NCBI RefSeq assembly: GCF_047948215.1
Contig: NC_134456.1
Span: forward strand, 77,056,515-77,120,514
Source of the DNA: Lycorma delicatula
Taxonomy: Eukaryota; Arthropoda; Insecta; Hemiptera; Fulgoridae
DNA: 64,000 bases
Direction: 5' to 3'
Made by a program: the position numbers and the translations under genes
Notes under the pieces: model-generated
What the model saw: only the letters and a program-made list of their open reading frames with translations
What the model was told of the DNA's origin: nothing
The model's database searches: none
Shown: piece by piece, positions 44,881 to 58,049 of the stretch
Numbering within the stretch: the stretch's first letter is position 1
Layout: each line of letters begins with the position of its first letter

Positions 44881-47600
44881 AAGTGCAAAAATGTTAGTTA
44901 AAATTCAAATTTGTTTCACTAGCCCATTGATCCAATTGCCATAGATATGCTGCTGTCCGGTTGCTGTGATACAACCAGTACTAATGTTTTGTAGCAGTTA
45001 TATCTTTCTTGTTTTCTAATGTTCTGTACAGATTATTATTATAACATTTCAATCATAATACTTACTTTCTTCTGTTTAGAAATAAATTATTACTGCAGTA
45101 AATGTGATTTGTTTTTATAAAATTTAAACTGCAAAATTTTTGCACAGCTCCACTTGTTTGTATAACTTTTTGTCATATGGGTATTGTTTTAAGAGGCCTA
45201 CCAATATTTTAAATAAAATGATTAAAAATTAAATAAATTTTAAAAACTAACCAAAAACTACTTAAAAAAATAATAATTTCTCAATTTTTATTTAAGTTTT
45301 GATGCTGATGCCATATTATGAGCTATTAAATTGTTAGTAATTGTTTTTATTTGACCTTTCTTTTAAAGTTTAAGTTTAAATAAAAGAACATTTTTCCTCT
45401 TTGGAAAAATTTTTTGAAGTTAATTATTTCTAAAAAAAAACGTATTTATTAAATGTTTTGTGTAAACATTCATGATTTTCATATACATACCATTTTATTT
45501 CAATAACACAATGGAAAAACATTTATTATCAACTATTGAAATACACAAAATATATAGTTATACATTTATATTTACATGTATTTACAAAATCTGAAATTTA
45601 GATGAGAAAAAAACATCTGAAAGTATTTTTTAGTCAAGAAAAATAGAACACATTTTAACACCAAAAATTTTAACTCGCTCACACAAACTAACATAAGAAA
45701 ATTAAGCCACCAGTCTTCCATTAACTACGCACAAATGTCTTATTTTTCAGCATTGTTTTCCATTCACCATTATTAAATTTCAAAATGTTTTATTGTATTT
45801 AAATCACTGATTAAACTAAGTTCACTTCAACAAAACTAGTAGCTTCATTTCAGACTTCCTGCTGATTCTGAAACAAACAGATTCTGTTAATTGAATTTTA
45901 AATGTTTATTTTTAATGAACTATAAAAGCTGAAGCCTGTTTGATGATTTTTTAAACACTTTCTGTTACACTATGTTACTTATTTATTTGTTTTTTTGGAA
46001 TAAATTTTAAAGTTCTAAATTTTTGTGATAATATATGTCTAAAGAAGGTGACTGAAATTACTAACATAAAAATTTTAAGCCTACTTTTGCAATTGCATGG
46101 GTCTTACTCATCAGCCACTGACTGCAATTTGAAACAGAAATGTTTCAATATTGAACACATTTTGTTTTGACTTTATTAGTGTATAAAACTATCTTCTTTC
46201 AGATGAAGATATATTTTATTTACATAAAATTTCTAGTAATTAAAAATACTATTTATAGTACATATAGTATATAAAATAATACATTTGCATAAAGAATAAC
46301 AAAAAATTTCATTTTTATCTAGTGACTTTAAATTTGAGATAGACAGAAATCAGTTACCAATTCTCCATAAGTATCTTCTACTCTGCAAACATATTTTTTT
46401 AATTTCCATGTTAATAAGTCTACCTCTCCAATCTTCTGAAATAATAAAATATATATATACTAAATAAATCATTTTTCTGAGGTGTTGATATATTCATACT
46501 TTATTTATAAATTTCTCTTATAGGTTTTTATGTGTGGACTATTCTCTTCCACCTGGTATATACATGTAATTGCTGCCTTATTGTCGAATTTCTAATTTTA
46601 TCCTGCAAACCCTTGCTGCTTACAAAAATTTTATCTTTGAATTATATAGTAAAATCATATTTTATTTTCTTTTTACGGCCCAACTCTCTGAACCATAGGC
46701 ATAATTAAGCAACAGCCATAATTTTTTATAAAATTATATCTTTGTGTACTTTTTAGCTTCCCTTTTAGAGAAGTTATTAGCTTTAAAAAGTTGCTAAAAA
46801 GAACTTTTGAAATCTGTTTTATTGATGTAAAAATGTTAATTTATCAGACTTTCAATATTATTACCACACTGTTTTATTAGGTAAACTAATCTCATTTGGT
46901 TTTTGGATAATTTCATAAATTTTCTTTGAGGTTATTTAATAAATCATTTTTAATATTTTAATCAGTAATAACAAGTTTTATCTATTTATATTTGATGTTT
47001 TATGTATCGAATTTGAATCCTTGTTTTAATTGATAGTGATTTTTTCACTATCTAACTAAGTTAGATCTTTTCACTAACTATTTTTTCACTAAAATATAGT
47101 TTGCTATTTTTATTCCAAATTTGACATCTTCATTACAACTTAACTATCCACCATTACGCTACTTTATACACTTTATAATACTCTAAATTTGTTTGCTATT
47201 TAGTTTTTATAATCTGAAATAAATTGATTAAATTGTCAGAACGGTAAGCATTTTGATGAAGAATCGTATCCAGTGAATGTTTTTAGTGGCTAGGTTATGA
47301 TTAATGCTTTTACAGCTTTTAAGTTATTTACTTTCCTTTGCAAGTTTCTGTTATTATGAACTTAACAAAAGAGGGTTCTAAAATTTGAGTTATATTTATA
47401 AAAGCAATTTTTCTGAATAATTTTTTCCAATTTTGATAACAGTTCAAAATAATTAGCTGTTTACTGGCTTGTTAGGTCTACATAATTGCACTACAACCTT
47501 ATTAATGCTATTTTTTTCAGAATTTCTGTAGAGCCTTTACAGCCACTGTAGTAGTCCTAAGGTACACAAAGTCCCTGCTCTATCTCACCCCTGCTGGCAA
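44881..47600. other. AT-rich intergenic, nothing recognised
   Basis: No coding or repeat structure that I can support beyond short T-rich and A-rich runs. Near 47035-47095 the words TTTTTTCACTA and AACTAAGTTAG recur in both directions. Confidence 0.45.
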
Positions 47601-47611
47601 ACTTCTATTTC

Positions 47612-47920
47612 ATGTTTCCCCTCTCACACAGTAATAGACAAGTAGTTGGACTTTGGCAGGATCTTAAGAGGAAGCGTAGAATAAAAGTGTCGGGAACAAA
47701 GCTGATTTGTAGGACGAAAAGTAGGTGGTTGAAGGAGAAGTATGTGTATAGAAAAAGGAAGAAAAATAGGTTGCGGAATAGAGGTGTTGGCAAGTTAGAA
47801 CTTCATGAGAAAGGCTTATGTTTCACAGAGTTAGCAGTTGGAAACAATATTATTATAATGATATATATATATATATTATTTGAATCCCATATCACAGCTT
47901 TAAGTGTTGGAGGATGGTAA
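47612..47920 (+). other. unexplained GC-richer block with a basic open frame
   Basis: 47530-47830 is richer in G and C than its surroundings and holds a 102-codon frame that is strongly basic in its middle (L-K-R-K-R-R-I-K, Y-R-K-R-K-K-N-R). It ends over a (TA)n run. A splice acceptor-like TTTTTTCAG lies at 47511-47519, but the sequence just after it has stops in this frame. It could be a decayed TE gene; no family recognised. Confidence 0.25.
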
Positions 47921-49655
47921 CAAATATTCATAAAGTACTAGGTTTATTCAACTGATGTTTTATTTAAGTAAATATCTCTATGAGCATTTTGTCAATTTAT
48001 TTATATTTTTTTTGAGTGAAACTTCAGAAACTAAAATAAAAAATACTACGCCAACAATAGTGGAAAAAATGAAAAAGTGCTTACACCAGTATTTCTCTGT
48101 GTGAAAAAATGGTTAACTGGATTGTCCATCTAGGAAAAAGTGCAAAAGTTGAACAAATTCAGCTGTTTGTGTTCTAAATTATTATCTGGTTATTGGTATT
48201 TATAAACAGAAATAAATCTTGTATTCCCTATAATACAATCTACTTCCTATCATTACCAGATGTTACTTCAGCAAGTAATTTAACAAAACCTACTAATGAA
48301 TATTCCAGTTTCAATTTGTATTGAAAGTTAACTCTACCTTCAATTAGCTAAATGAGTTGATTAAAATTTATGGAATAAACAACCACTATAGTGTTGTAAT
48401 GTGTCAATGCCCTTTGACAAAACAAGTAATAAGTACTTCATTTTTAAAATTTTTTTTTTGACATTTAATAATATTTATACATATTATTGAATCATTGACC
48501 ACTGAACTGTAGAATATCGCATTAATATGTATGGAAGCTTATTGCAATTAAAAATTCAAACTAAAACCTTTCTAACATGAAAATATCAGAAAAAAGGCTT
48601 TCTAAATGAGTAAGTACTACTTTTTAAAATAGATGATACGTTAGAAACAACAAACGCTTTCATTGTGTGTAGACGTTTGGTATATGTACAATATACATTG
48701 TGTTATTGTTCATCTTTTCAGGTTTTATTATTCATTACTTTATCTTCTGTTTAAAAAAATTAATATTTTCAGAAAACTGAATGCAATTGAATTAAAAAAT
48801 CCAAAAAAAGAAAAACAGTTCATTGATTTACTCATTTATGACCTTGGAAATTACCATGTACACAAGTGTTTTAACAAAGATAATATGAAACGAATATTTC
48901 TATAAAGATTAAGAATGTCTGAATAAAAAAACAATGAATGATTAAACAATAAAAATAACACAATAAACTAATAGTTATGATTGTAATAAATGCAGTATAT
49001 TGTTACACAACATATTTTAATATGAGTAGTAATAAGATAATTATCTTTATTTTATCTATCACAAAATAGACAGGCAAGATTCATTACTCAGATGAGTTTT
49101 TCTATTAAATTATTTTTAAAATATTCACACATGTTAATCTAAATAAACAATATTTAATAGCTGAACTTGATGTGTAGTGGATAATATAGACATACCGCAT
49201 TAGTATGTAAATATTCAATCAATAATACTAGTCTGCAGTCAGAGAGAATCACTGTCTGCTGAGATTAATAAAAATGAGTTGACTTGCTGACTAATAGAAA
49301 GTGCTAACACAATCTATAGATAGAATTTGAATGGTGACTGACCCTATTTCCATAGCTCTAATTATGGAAGAAGGAATAAAGGATAAGATAGGTGGAGGGA
49401 AGAGACAATCAAATCACAGAGGAGCTGCCTTTGATTGAGACTGTTTACTGCCTTTCCCAGGACCCAATTTAAAACTAAAAATTCAAAAACTATTCAATAA
49501 ATATAATGATATTAAATTAATTAATAATAATAATTAATCTCTTCTAAAAATCATTTTCTCCACATACTTTTACTACAGTTTCATGTAAAAGTATATTCCT
49601 GACATCATACAATTTTTTTCAGTAAACTTAACATTTGTACCTAGTAAAAGTCATT
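47921..49655. other. AT-rich intergenic, nothing recognised
   Basis: The open frame 48663-48905 is lysine/leucine rich without a motif and most likely fortuitous. Confidence 0.45.
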
Positions 49656-49659
49656 CATA

Positions 49660-50105
49660 ATCCTTTTTACTTCCTTGTATGAAGTAAAGGAAGTATTGTA
49701 ATCCCAAAAAAATTTGGTTTTCAAATATCAACAGAAATATCCATTTTGACCATTCCTGAGTCCATTTTGACTGGTTTCGGCATGATGTCTGTACATACGT
49801 ATGCACATATGCATCTTGCATAACTCAAAAACAACTAGCCATAGGATGTTGAAATTTTGGATTCAGGGCTGCTGTAACATCTAGTTGTGCACCTTCCCTT
49901 TTCATTGCAATCGACTGGGCCAAAAAAGCCCAAAATCCAAATGTTTTAGATTTTTCTTAACTACAGTAATAAGTCCTCATTGACAGCTTTTCAACGATAT
50001 TCATAAGTGCTACTTATTTTCACTGGTTCCAGAGTTATAGCTAAATAAAATTTTAATTAATGGAATACTTGAATCATACAAGGGGAAGGCACATCAGTTC
50101 AAATT
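49660..50105. repeat. dispersed non-coding repeat of insect type
   Basis: Starts with TTACTTCCTTGTATGAAGTAAAGGAAGTATTG, where TACTTCCTT and AAGGAAGTA form an inverted pair. It continues through ATCCATTTTGACCATTCC, CATAACTCAAAAAC and GTTGAAATTTTGGATT. I recall very similar text scattered through insect, notably hemipteran, genomes, but cannot check that here. No reading frame. Confidence 0.5.
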
Positions 50106-52690
50106 CAACTTCATTTTTTTAAACTTTTGTTTTTAATTTAAATATGCTGATTTATTAATAATTATTATTAACCTCTGATTGTAAAAAAATTACAATAATA
50201 ATTCAATAACAAAAAAAAAAAAAAAAATATCAGAAGATATTAATGAAATAAAATTTTATGTACTCTTCATTTAAAAGAAAAATGTGTATATGTAATTTAA
50301 TAAGCGTACAGGGAAGTCATGTAGTGTCCACATCAAATATTTTTAATGTGGCTTAATATTTTCATTAAATTCATTATAACTATTTATATAATTGTAAGAT
50401 TTTTTATACAAAAGCAGCTTTATATAATTCCATAAAATGCTCTCAATATATTTCTTTTTTTTTTTAACAGGAAATGTTTTGGGTTGCATTTTCATGTACC
50501 ACCCTCAAAATTATTAAGCCAAAAGATAAATAAGGAATTCTGTATTATTAATGCTAATATGCTCTAAATCTTACTCTACTACAACATCCCTTGTTAAATA
50601 CAAAGAAATATATTTCTCAATAAACTTTACAGCTCAGTACAACTATTAAATGATAGTAGTAAAATACTTTCTTTTAATTCCTATTCCACCTACTACCTAA
50701 AAAAATTTAATTTATTCTTTAATTCTTATTTTAAAATAAATTTACTTATATATTTTGGGATAGTGTTAGCTAAAATACTCAGATATAGCTTTCCATGTAG
50801 AACAAAATTTATTATTAACCTGCTGACATTTTACCTTAACTTAGAAAGGCAGTATGGTTAATTGCCATAACTGGGTCTAAAAATTTCTGTTGAAGATTTC
50901 TGAAAACCACTTAAATTTAAAATGCACATGGAATCAGATCCAGAACTGAAACTTGTAGGACCCTTGACTTGACCTTGTGAAGAAGGATCTAGTCTTTAAT
51001 AAAATTACTGAGTGAGTTATTCTATGTTATGAAACATCATGGATATCAAGTCTCTCTAAGTTTAAAAAAAAAACCTTATGTCTGATAATATCAAAGATTT
51101 ATTATTAAAATAAAAAAAAAGTTTTAGTTTGCTACAGCCGAATTAGCTATAGCAATGTTTGTAGAACAATTAAACCTAAAACTACATATGAGACAACTTT
51201 ATTTTACATGCATTATTTTGTTAACCTTCGCACTCACTTATGCTAAACACTTATCATGTGTGTTAAACAGTCTTACGTGTAAAATTAGAATCATTTTGCT
51301 CATAGTTATTATGCGCACAAAAAACTTACTTACATAGTCATATTCATTATTTTAAATTCAGATTGGGTTGCTGACTGTAAATTTAATTGTTACCATTATA
51401 AATTGGATTGTACATTACCTGTCAATCGCTTAAAACAAAAAATTAAAAAAAAAGGAAATTATTTTGATAAAAGTTTATAAGTTAATAATATGAGCGTAAT
51501 TGTTATTAAACAATTTTTTTATAATGTAGTTTATACAGTGTTTGTAAAATTACAATGGCTGCTTGACTCAATGGCTAGATGAACTTTCTGAAAGAAAGTC
51601 CAGAAAAAAGTTTAATGTGTTCTTTCAATTAACAAATTTGAATTGGTGACTATTGTTTGATATGAATTTCATCATTTTTATCCCAGCTACTGCATCACTT
51701 ATGAAGTAACCAGCTTAAGAAAACTGGCAGTTTATTAGATCCAAAGCAATCTAGCAGGCTATCTATTTGTAAAGAGTCAATCAAAGTTGTATGGGAAAGC
51801 TACATTAGAAATCCAAAGAAAGTGGTGCAAATCCATTTTTTTAACAGTTTCTTAAAAATTGAACCATGAACAGTGAAATTTTACTCACTGTTCATGTAAT
51901 TCTGAAAAAGACTTACTTGTACGTGTTACAAACTTCAGTTGTTACATATACTTCAACCAGGTGATTATTCCTAAAAATAAGTCTTTTTTTTAATAGTTAA
52001 AATGTTTACACAAAATAATACAGAGGTAAAACTATATTTCACATGTCTGGCCATTTTCATTGACAATGTCAGTATGTAGGCTAATGAACAACCAACTTTA
52101 TTTAACTCATATGCTTTTATTTAACATCTTTATTTAACCCAAAGTGTGGTGAGCCCTTTTGGTGAAATTGTCTGATATGATATTTTGCTCAAGAGGGGAA
52201 ATGGTAGAATGCAAGGTCACCATGTTCACTGAACCTCATCCTGCATAAATGATATTAAACATGTGAATGCAAGAATTACTGAGACTATTGAATCAATCGT
52301 ACTTGATGAGATTCAATGAGAGTAGAACCAAATTATCATTTTGATATCTGCAAAGTAACAAACAGAATCTACACAACTGAACTGGATTAAAAATGTCAGA
52401 AACCATTGGTGAGTTGCTCTTTCACGCATGTGTTTGAGATGTTTGCATTTATTCTCCAGATTAAGGACAGATATATTTCTTCAGAAATATTTATTTCTGG
52501 CAGTAACTCAGCTTGTAACTGTAATCCCTCTTCTAATTATTAATGATCAAACTACCATTTACTGAAATGCATGGAGCTGTTGGTAACCAAAAGTAGTTGG
52601 TAACAACATTCACATATGTAACTAACTACTATATAATTTGATCATTTATCGATATTAATTTGAGCATGAAAGAAAAGAAACCTTAAACAG
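50106..52690. other. AT-rich intergenic
   Basis: An A-run at 50210-50226 and one inverted repeat (12-bp arms, 51865-51876 and 51885-51896). The stretch 52130-52440 is less AT-rich and may be a decayed element, but no motif could be named. Confidence 0.4.
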
Positions 52691-52699
52691 GAGCAACAT

Positions 52700-53645
52700 G
52701 GCTTCACTCCAGAAAGACCTATACTATTTTCAGAGTCAGTAGTATGAAAAGTACAAAAGGTACCCACTGAAGAATAAAGAAGTAGAGAAAGTAATCATGA
52801 AAAGGTGAAAGAGATGTGCAGAGGAAGTGAATAAAAATTGAGTGAAAGTAGAAGAAAAACTTGTTGGATAGATTAAAGGTGAGCTAAGACAGAGAAGTTC
52901 ACTCTTGCACTTTTTATTGATTTTCTGATAGATGACACATTGGTCAAATGCAGCAGAAAAGGTAAGAAAAATATGAAGGCAGTGAGTGATATTTGCAGAT
53001 GTTCTGATTTTGTGAGGAAGAAAACATTTAGCAAATTAAATATCTGGAATATCTGTCCTTAATCTGGAGAAAAATAGCGAAGCAATGTGGGGTGAGCTTT
53101 AATACAAAGTATATGTTAATTTATAGAAAAGAGGAGAGGTTATGACATAGTATGGAAGAAAAGTACACCTAAGAAATGTAGAATGTTTTAAGTACCTGGG
53201 AGCGCAGTAGAGAAAAGATGAAATAGATAAAAGTGTCAGAATTTTTGAAAAGTGATGTCATTAGCTTGAGCTGAAGCAGTGATGTATCACAAAACAGTAA
53301 GAGTACAAGTCATGTTAAACTTACTGTATCCCAGTATAAATGCTTCAGAAATGTGGGCAATCAAAAGAAGAGATATAAGATGAAATCAGGCTAGTTAAAC
53401 AAAACTCCTGAGGAATATAATGATAATTAAAAAGATGGACAGCATGAAAAATTAAAGTCAGGAATTTAATGGAGAAGGGATCCATCCAGGATAAAATAAA
53501 GAGATCAAAGATGAGATGGTATATTCATTAGATTATAGTGGAGGAAAAAGGATACCTTGGAGGATGCAAAAGATAGAAATATTGAGAAGGAAACAAAGGA
53601 GACTGGGAAATTCAGATTAACTGTGTGAGGTATTAAAAAAATCTG
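52700..53645 (+). pseudogene. LINE reverse transcriptase remnant (RTE-like), heavily decayed
   Basis: Across several frames, in order: F-A-D-V-L-I-L (53000, the F-A-D-D block with the second Asp changed), L-N-L-E-K-N-S-E-A-M-W-G (53058-53095), F-K-Y-L-G-A-Q (53190-53210), L-T-Y-C-I (53315-53330), then R-M/K-x-R-W-Y-I-H (53505-53530) and E-E-K-G-Y-L-G (53540-53560). That is the order of an RT palm, thumb and C-terminal tail. Stops occur every few dozen bases. Confidence 0.6.
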
Positions 53646-54430
53646 ATTCATGGGTAGCAATTCTTTTTATGATGTTTTGCATGAAGATAATTATTTTATT
53701 TTATATTTTTAATAAATAAATTTAATTGAAAGCTAAGCATTCTTTTATGTATCATATGATCACAAATCTGCTTAGGTAGATAGTTGCTGTGTAGTTTTGT
53801 CTATCCCATCCGGCTTATAAAAATTACTACCTAAAAACATTTGCAATTTTAAATAAATGGCATAAAAATTCATCTAATTATTTTATATACTGTATTTTTT
53901 TTAAATTTATAATTTTATAAACATATGCATTGCAATGTCATTTTTCATAGCAATAAATAATAAATATCTATTGGATTGTCTATAAAAAACATATCAGAAT
54001 ATTGTTGTAAATTATATCAGTAAATAGGTGTAACTGAAAAAATGGAGAATGATTTCTAATTGCTTACAATTAAATATAAAAACAAATAATAATGAAGATG
54101 GTGCTCAACAAAATTTTTTTTGCAATACCTTTTTATGCAAAAGAGTATACATAAATTTGTTATATGAAAGTTAACAATTTTCTAAATTCATTTGATTGAA
54201 AACATGCAGTAGAGTAGAAAGTTGAAGAAAAGTAGGTGAAAGGTAAAATGTAATTAAAATTAAAAGAAGTAAAAATTAAAACTACAAGCAATTAACATAA
54301 TAAAAAATATGATATAATACTTATCTTTAAATGTTGGTCCTTTATAGTTGAAACTATTTTAAATAAGGGTACAGATAGAAATGGTATTCAAAAACTAGTA
54401 AGGCTATACAAAGCTCTTATATACTAAGAC
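53646..54430. other. AT-rich intergenic
   Basis: Nothing recognised. Confidence 0.45.
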
Positions 54431-55300
54431 TAGCGTACCCCGTCGCGACTTTGCCCACAATATAGATGTAGCATCACTCGCAATGCTTTTTGAATAGCAA
54501 ACTTATTTTTTTATAAATAAAAAATATTTAATCAACAATATTATATTTAGATTTTCATTAAATCCTGATAAAACGGTAAATAAAAATTTTTATGAAAAAT
54601 ACCGAAGGAATATACGATAAACAATGAATTGTTGCCCAAAACTTAAAGGAAAACAAAAAAATGAAGATAAGAAAATTGAACAATATTTGTTAGACCAATC
54701 CATTTTATGAATGAATTAAAATAATTCAAAATTTATTACAATCCCAAATCTAGCAACCCCATCACGGCTTCGCTTGTGCTCTATGGTTACTTGCACTTCC
54801 CATCACAATCAGAGGGTCATTGCTCGCTTCGCTCTCTCTTCCTGTTTTCTCCCATTTCTCTTTCTCTTACTTCCCTTTCCCCTTTCTCTTTTCCCTTTTC
54901 CGTTTACTTTTCCCTATTTTCCCCTTTTTTCTTTTTTCCATTTTCCCCTTCTTCCCTTTTACCTTTTTTCAATTTTTCCTTTTACCTTTTTCGATTTTTC
55001 CCTTCTTCACGCGTGTAAATCGGTCCAGTAGTGTTTTAGTCTGTAGCGGACACACATATCGGACACATTTCAATGGAGTCGTAAAATATTTAGTATAGCG
55101 TATGTTGCTTTTACGTCCAACAGATAGCGCTATTAACATGAAATTTAGTTTTTTATTGATTTGAACCCCTTAAAATAAAAGTTTCGCAAAATCCTTTCTT
55201 AGTGCACGCCTATTTAAGGTACCCTGAAAATTTCACGTCTCTACCTATAATAGTTTTGGTTGTAAGTTGATTATGAGGCAGTGAATCAGTCAGGACATTT
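54431..55300 (-). mobile_element. non-autonomous Helitron-like sequences (two 3' ends)
   Basis: On the minus strand a Helitron-like 3' terminus ends at 54431: TCGCGA core, then GGGGTACG, CTAG, next base T. A second, degenerate one ends at 54755 (GGGGTTG, CTAG, next base A). Between and beyond lie the polypyrimidine tract and a region (55020-55300) of mixed composition often seen in such elements. No 5' terminus was assigned. Confidence 0.45.
54832..55012 (+). repeat. 180-bp polypyrimidine tract
   Basis: Nearly all C or T on the plus strand in irregular CCCTTT/TTTTCC units. The three overlapping Phe/Pro/Ser-rich open frames at 54774-55098 are by-products of this tract. Confidence 0.9.
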
Positions 55301-55890
55301 AAGACTATATAAAGATCTGTTTCACTTAACTGAGTAGTCCATTGTTAGACCTTAACATTCACCGACTACGTGTCATGGCATGGTACATTCCCCACCAGAT
55401 ATAACCATGCATTATATGTATCATATGGTGATAAAAATGCAGTCAAAGGATTAATAAATGCAAAAAATACAAAAAAAAGAAAAGCATTGAAGCAAATAGA
55501 GATTGCAAGAGGAGAAGAGATGGAGAGGTTTATGTTTCATATTGATCCAGTCAGAAATCAAAACTGCATATAATGAGGGCACTAGATTTGAATCATCAAA
55601 GATTATTTTCAAAATTTTAATCTATATTAATTTTTTCACAGGATATACTGTGGGCTGATTAGTTAATAACATTATAGATTGGGTTTGTTGTCAGATTAGA
55701 TTTATTTTTGTCATGTACCCTTTGACTGGTAGATGTTTGAATTATTATTTGGTAATATATTTATACTCCTACCTGTTTGTCCAAGTTCTTCTTACCACTG
55801 CTGATTAAGGTTTGTGTAGCTGCTGATTACATCATTCCAAACATACAAATTTTTTACTCATACGTAAGTATATATATATATATATATATA
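55301..55890. other. spacer between Helitron-related blocks
   Basis: Contains a 67-codon open frame at 55370-55573 (K-N-T-K-K-R-K-A-L-K-Q-I-E) of unknown meaning and a (TA)n run at 55867-55890, the insertion site of the following Helitron. Confidence 0.4.
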
Positions 55891-57374
55891 CTAGCTCTAC
55901 CCGCCACGCTTCGCTGTGGCACATTGTAGTTGCATGGATGAGAAATGAGAAACAAAACAAAGCATACCTTTCATAGAAGTTTAATTTTGCAATGCTTGTG
56001 GATATACAATATTTTTTGTTTTTCCACTTCTGCGTACTACACTTCTGCGTAGATATAAAGGCTATCTGGTTTGCCGACTCGGGAACACGCAACATACAGT
56101 TGCCCACGTGAGAAGCAATCCGCATCTAAATCTAAACCACACAATTCTAAAGATTGACCTTGAGCTTTATTGATTGTGATTGCAAATGCCAATCGAATTG
56201 GGAATTGCATCTTTTAAATTAAAATGGTGTATCGGTCGGGATTATGGGTATTTGAGGAATGAGGACATCTTCACCTTTCAAAGGCCCCGTTAAAATCGTT
56301 GCTTCCACTACGTTGTTCATCAATTTCTTAACTGCAAGTCGCGTGCCGTTGCAGAGTTTTGGCTGATTAATATTCAGCAACAGGATAATTGTCATTTTTT
56401 GATTGAATCGTTGCTAGAATCAATCTAATGAGGAATGTTTTCCCAGTTCCTCCTGGTGCATCCAAGAAGAAGGTCCCCCCAACTCCATCATTTATCATTT
56501 GCATTATGCGATCATAAATGCCTTTCTATTCACGCGTTAATTTGGGAATGTTTGATTGGACATATGACTGAAGATCACCAATGTTGTAACTCTGTTCACA
56601 GCGTAAATCCACATCAAATGAAGCAATCGCAGCTCGGGTGGGTGCTGGCATTCCCAATTGACTAAGAACTTTATTTGCAATAGCTAAGCACTTGTCTTCA
56701 ATATTTATCAATGCTTCATTGTAAATGCTTTCTGTAAATTCCATGGTCATATTGGTATTTTCTAGGTGTACTCTACGCAAAATATCCTCAGCCATATGCT
56801 ATCGATATCTTTCCCATAACTCTGTGGGAGATGAAGGGAAGCAAGCGGTCAATATAATTGTGAATAATGCGCGAATTTGGTTTGGATGTGCAATGTTGCA
56901 CGCATCATTAATACATATATCCCACAGTTGGTCGTTTTCTAATAAATTCAGAGCTTGGTGAAAGGCGCAGCTCAATTACGACACGATCACACAAAAGTAC
57001 CTCGATTAAAGTGAATATTTAATTCAGATTGTATAATAATTTGAATCAGATGCAAGTGGATACATTTTTTTTTTTGTTAATAAACAATGTAATTGGGAAC
57101 AGGTATTGTTTCACACGTGACTGCGGTTGTCGTTAGCTAGTATGGCGAGTGTTCCCCTCGCTTCCGGCAGATGGCACGGTCACTGGTACACAGCTGACTG
57201 TTAAAAAAACTGTTTTCTCGCGGTCGCAGGTATGTGACTGATGCGAAAAATAGATAAAAACAATCTTTGATGCGGGTTATATATCGTGCTAAAATTTGAG
57301 CTCAATCGGTGCAGAACATTTTGGTTTTTGAAGCGTACACAAACGAACTTAACATTTTTTATATATAAAGAAGA
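55891..57374 (-). mobile_element. short Helitron with both termini
   Basis: Minus-strand element of 1,484 bp. The 5' end is TC at 57374, preceded by A. The 3' end is a hairpin (GCCAC...GTGGC, 55903-55920) then CTAG at 55894-55891, followed by T. Insertion between A and T, a 3' hairpin and CTRR are the defining Helitron marks. It encodes only a fused start and end of the helicase region, so it is an internal-deletion derivative. Confidence 0.8.
55975..57000 (-). pseudogene. Helitron helicase (Pif1-like) fragments, internally deleted
   Basis: Minus strand, from high to low coordinates. At 56960-56810: W-D-I-C-I-N-D-A-C-N and P-T-E-L-W. Frame 56795-56526: A-E-D-I-L-R-R-V, C-L-A-I-A-N-K, N-I-P-K-L-T-R-E. 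After one stop: D-A-P-G-G-T-G-K-T-F-L (Walker A, about 56435-56460). The sequence then jumps to the C-terminal motifs: C-N-G-T-R-L-A-V-K-K-L-M near 56345, [10 protein letters not shown] near 56165, and [12 protein letters not shown] in the 56125-55832 frame. Walker B and the Rep domain are absent. The intact protein would unwind and mobilise Helitrons. Confidence 0.8.
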
Positions 57375-58049
57375 TTTGTGGGCTGCGAAAAAAAGCCCTT
57401 AAGTCATACGAAAAAACACATCATTTTAAATGCTTACAAAAGCAGAGTAATGCTTACAAATTACAGAATAATCAAACGGCATTGATTTCAGATGTTAATA
57501 AACTACTAATGTAAGTAGAAGTTGTGGTGCTTCTCAATCAGTTGTGATTTTGTTTACGTTGGCAACGGGTCATATGGGTTCGATGTGATTGGTCGTTGTG
57601 TTTGACAGCGGCCATCTTGTATTGATCTGATTGGTTTTCCTTTGTTTACATTTCCATCTGATTTATTAGCCTCTTATTTATTAAAAAACTGTACAAATTA
57701 AAAATAGATAGATAGATTTATTAAAAATAGATGAAAACAATCTTTGATGTGGGTTATATATCGTGCTAAAATTTGAGCTCAATCGGTGCAGAACATTTTC
57801 AGTTTTTGAAGCCGTACACAAACGAACTTAACATTTATATATATATATATATATTTACTTAATCAACTTTTGGAATTTTATAGTAAAGAACATTGCTTCA
57901 TCAAAAACTTTCTTTAACATACACTTCATTACATTCTAAGATCAATCACTTTATAAAATCTTTTAATTTTGAATAACTTAATTCAAAAATGTATTAATGT
58001 AATTACCTACCTTATCTTTTTAAGTAATAATGATCACTTTTATTGGACC
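57375..58049. other. second Helitron 5' end and 3' flank of the FN3 gene
   Basis: 57725-57838 repeats 57250-57358 nearly base for base (ATCTTTGATG.GGGTTATATATCGTG..., ending ...GAACTTAACATT), so a second Helitron 5' terminal part lies here without a matching 3' end. A (TA)n run (57836-57855) follows. Further right is the downstream region of the FN3 gene, with AATAAA on the minus strand at 58044-58039, five bases past its stop. Confidence 0.6.

Noticed and set aside
54774..55098. Three overlapping open frames rich in Phe, Pro and Ser
   Set aside because: All are by-products of the polypyrimidine tract; no codon-level signal or domain.
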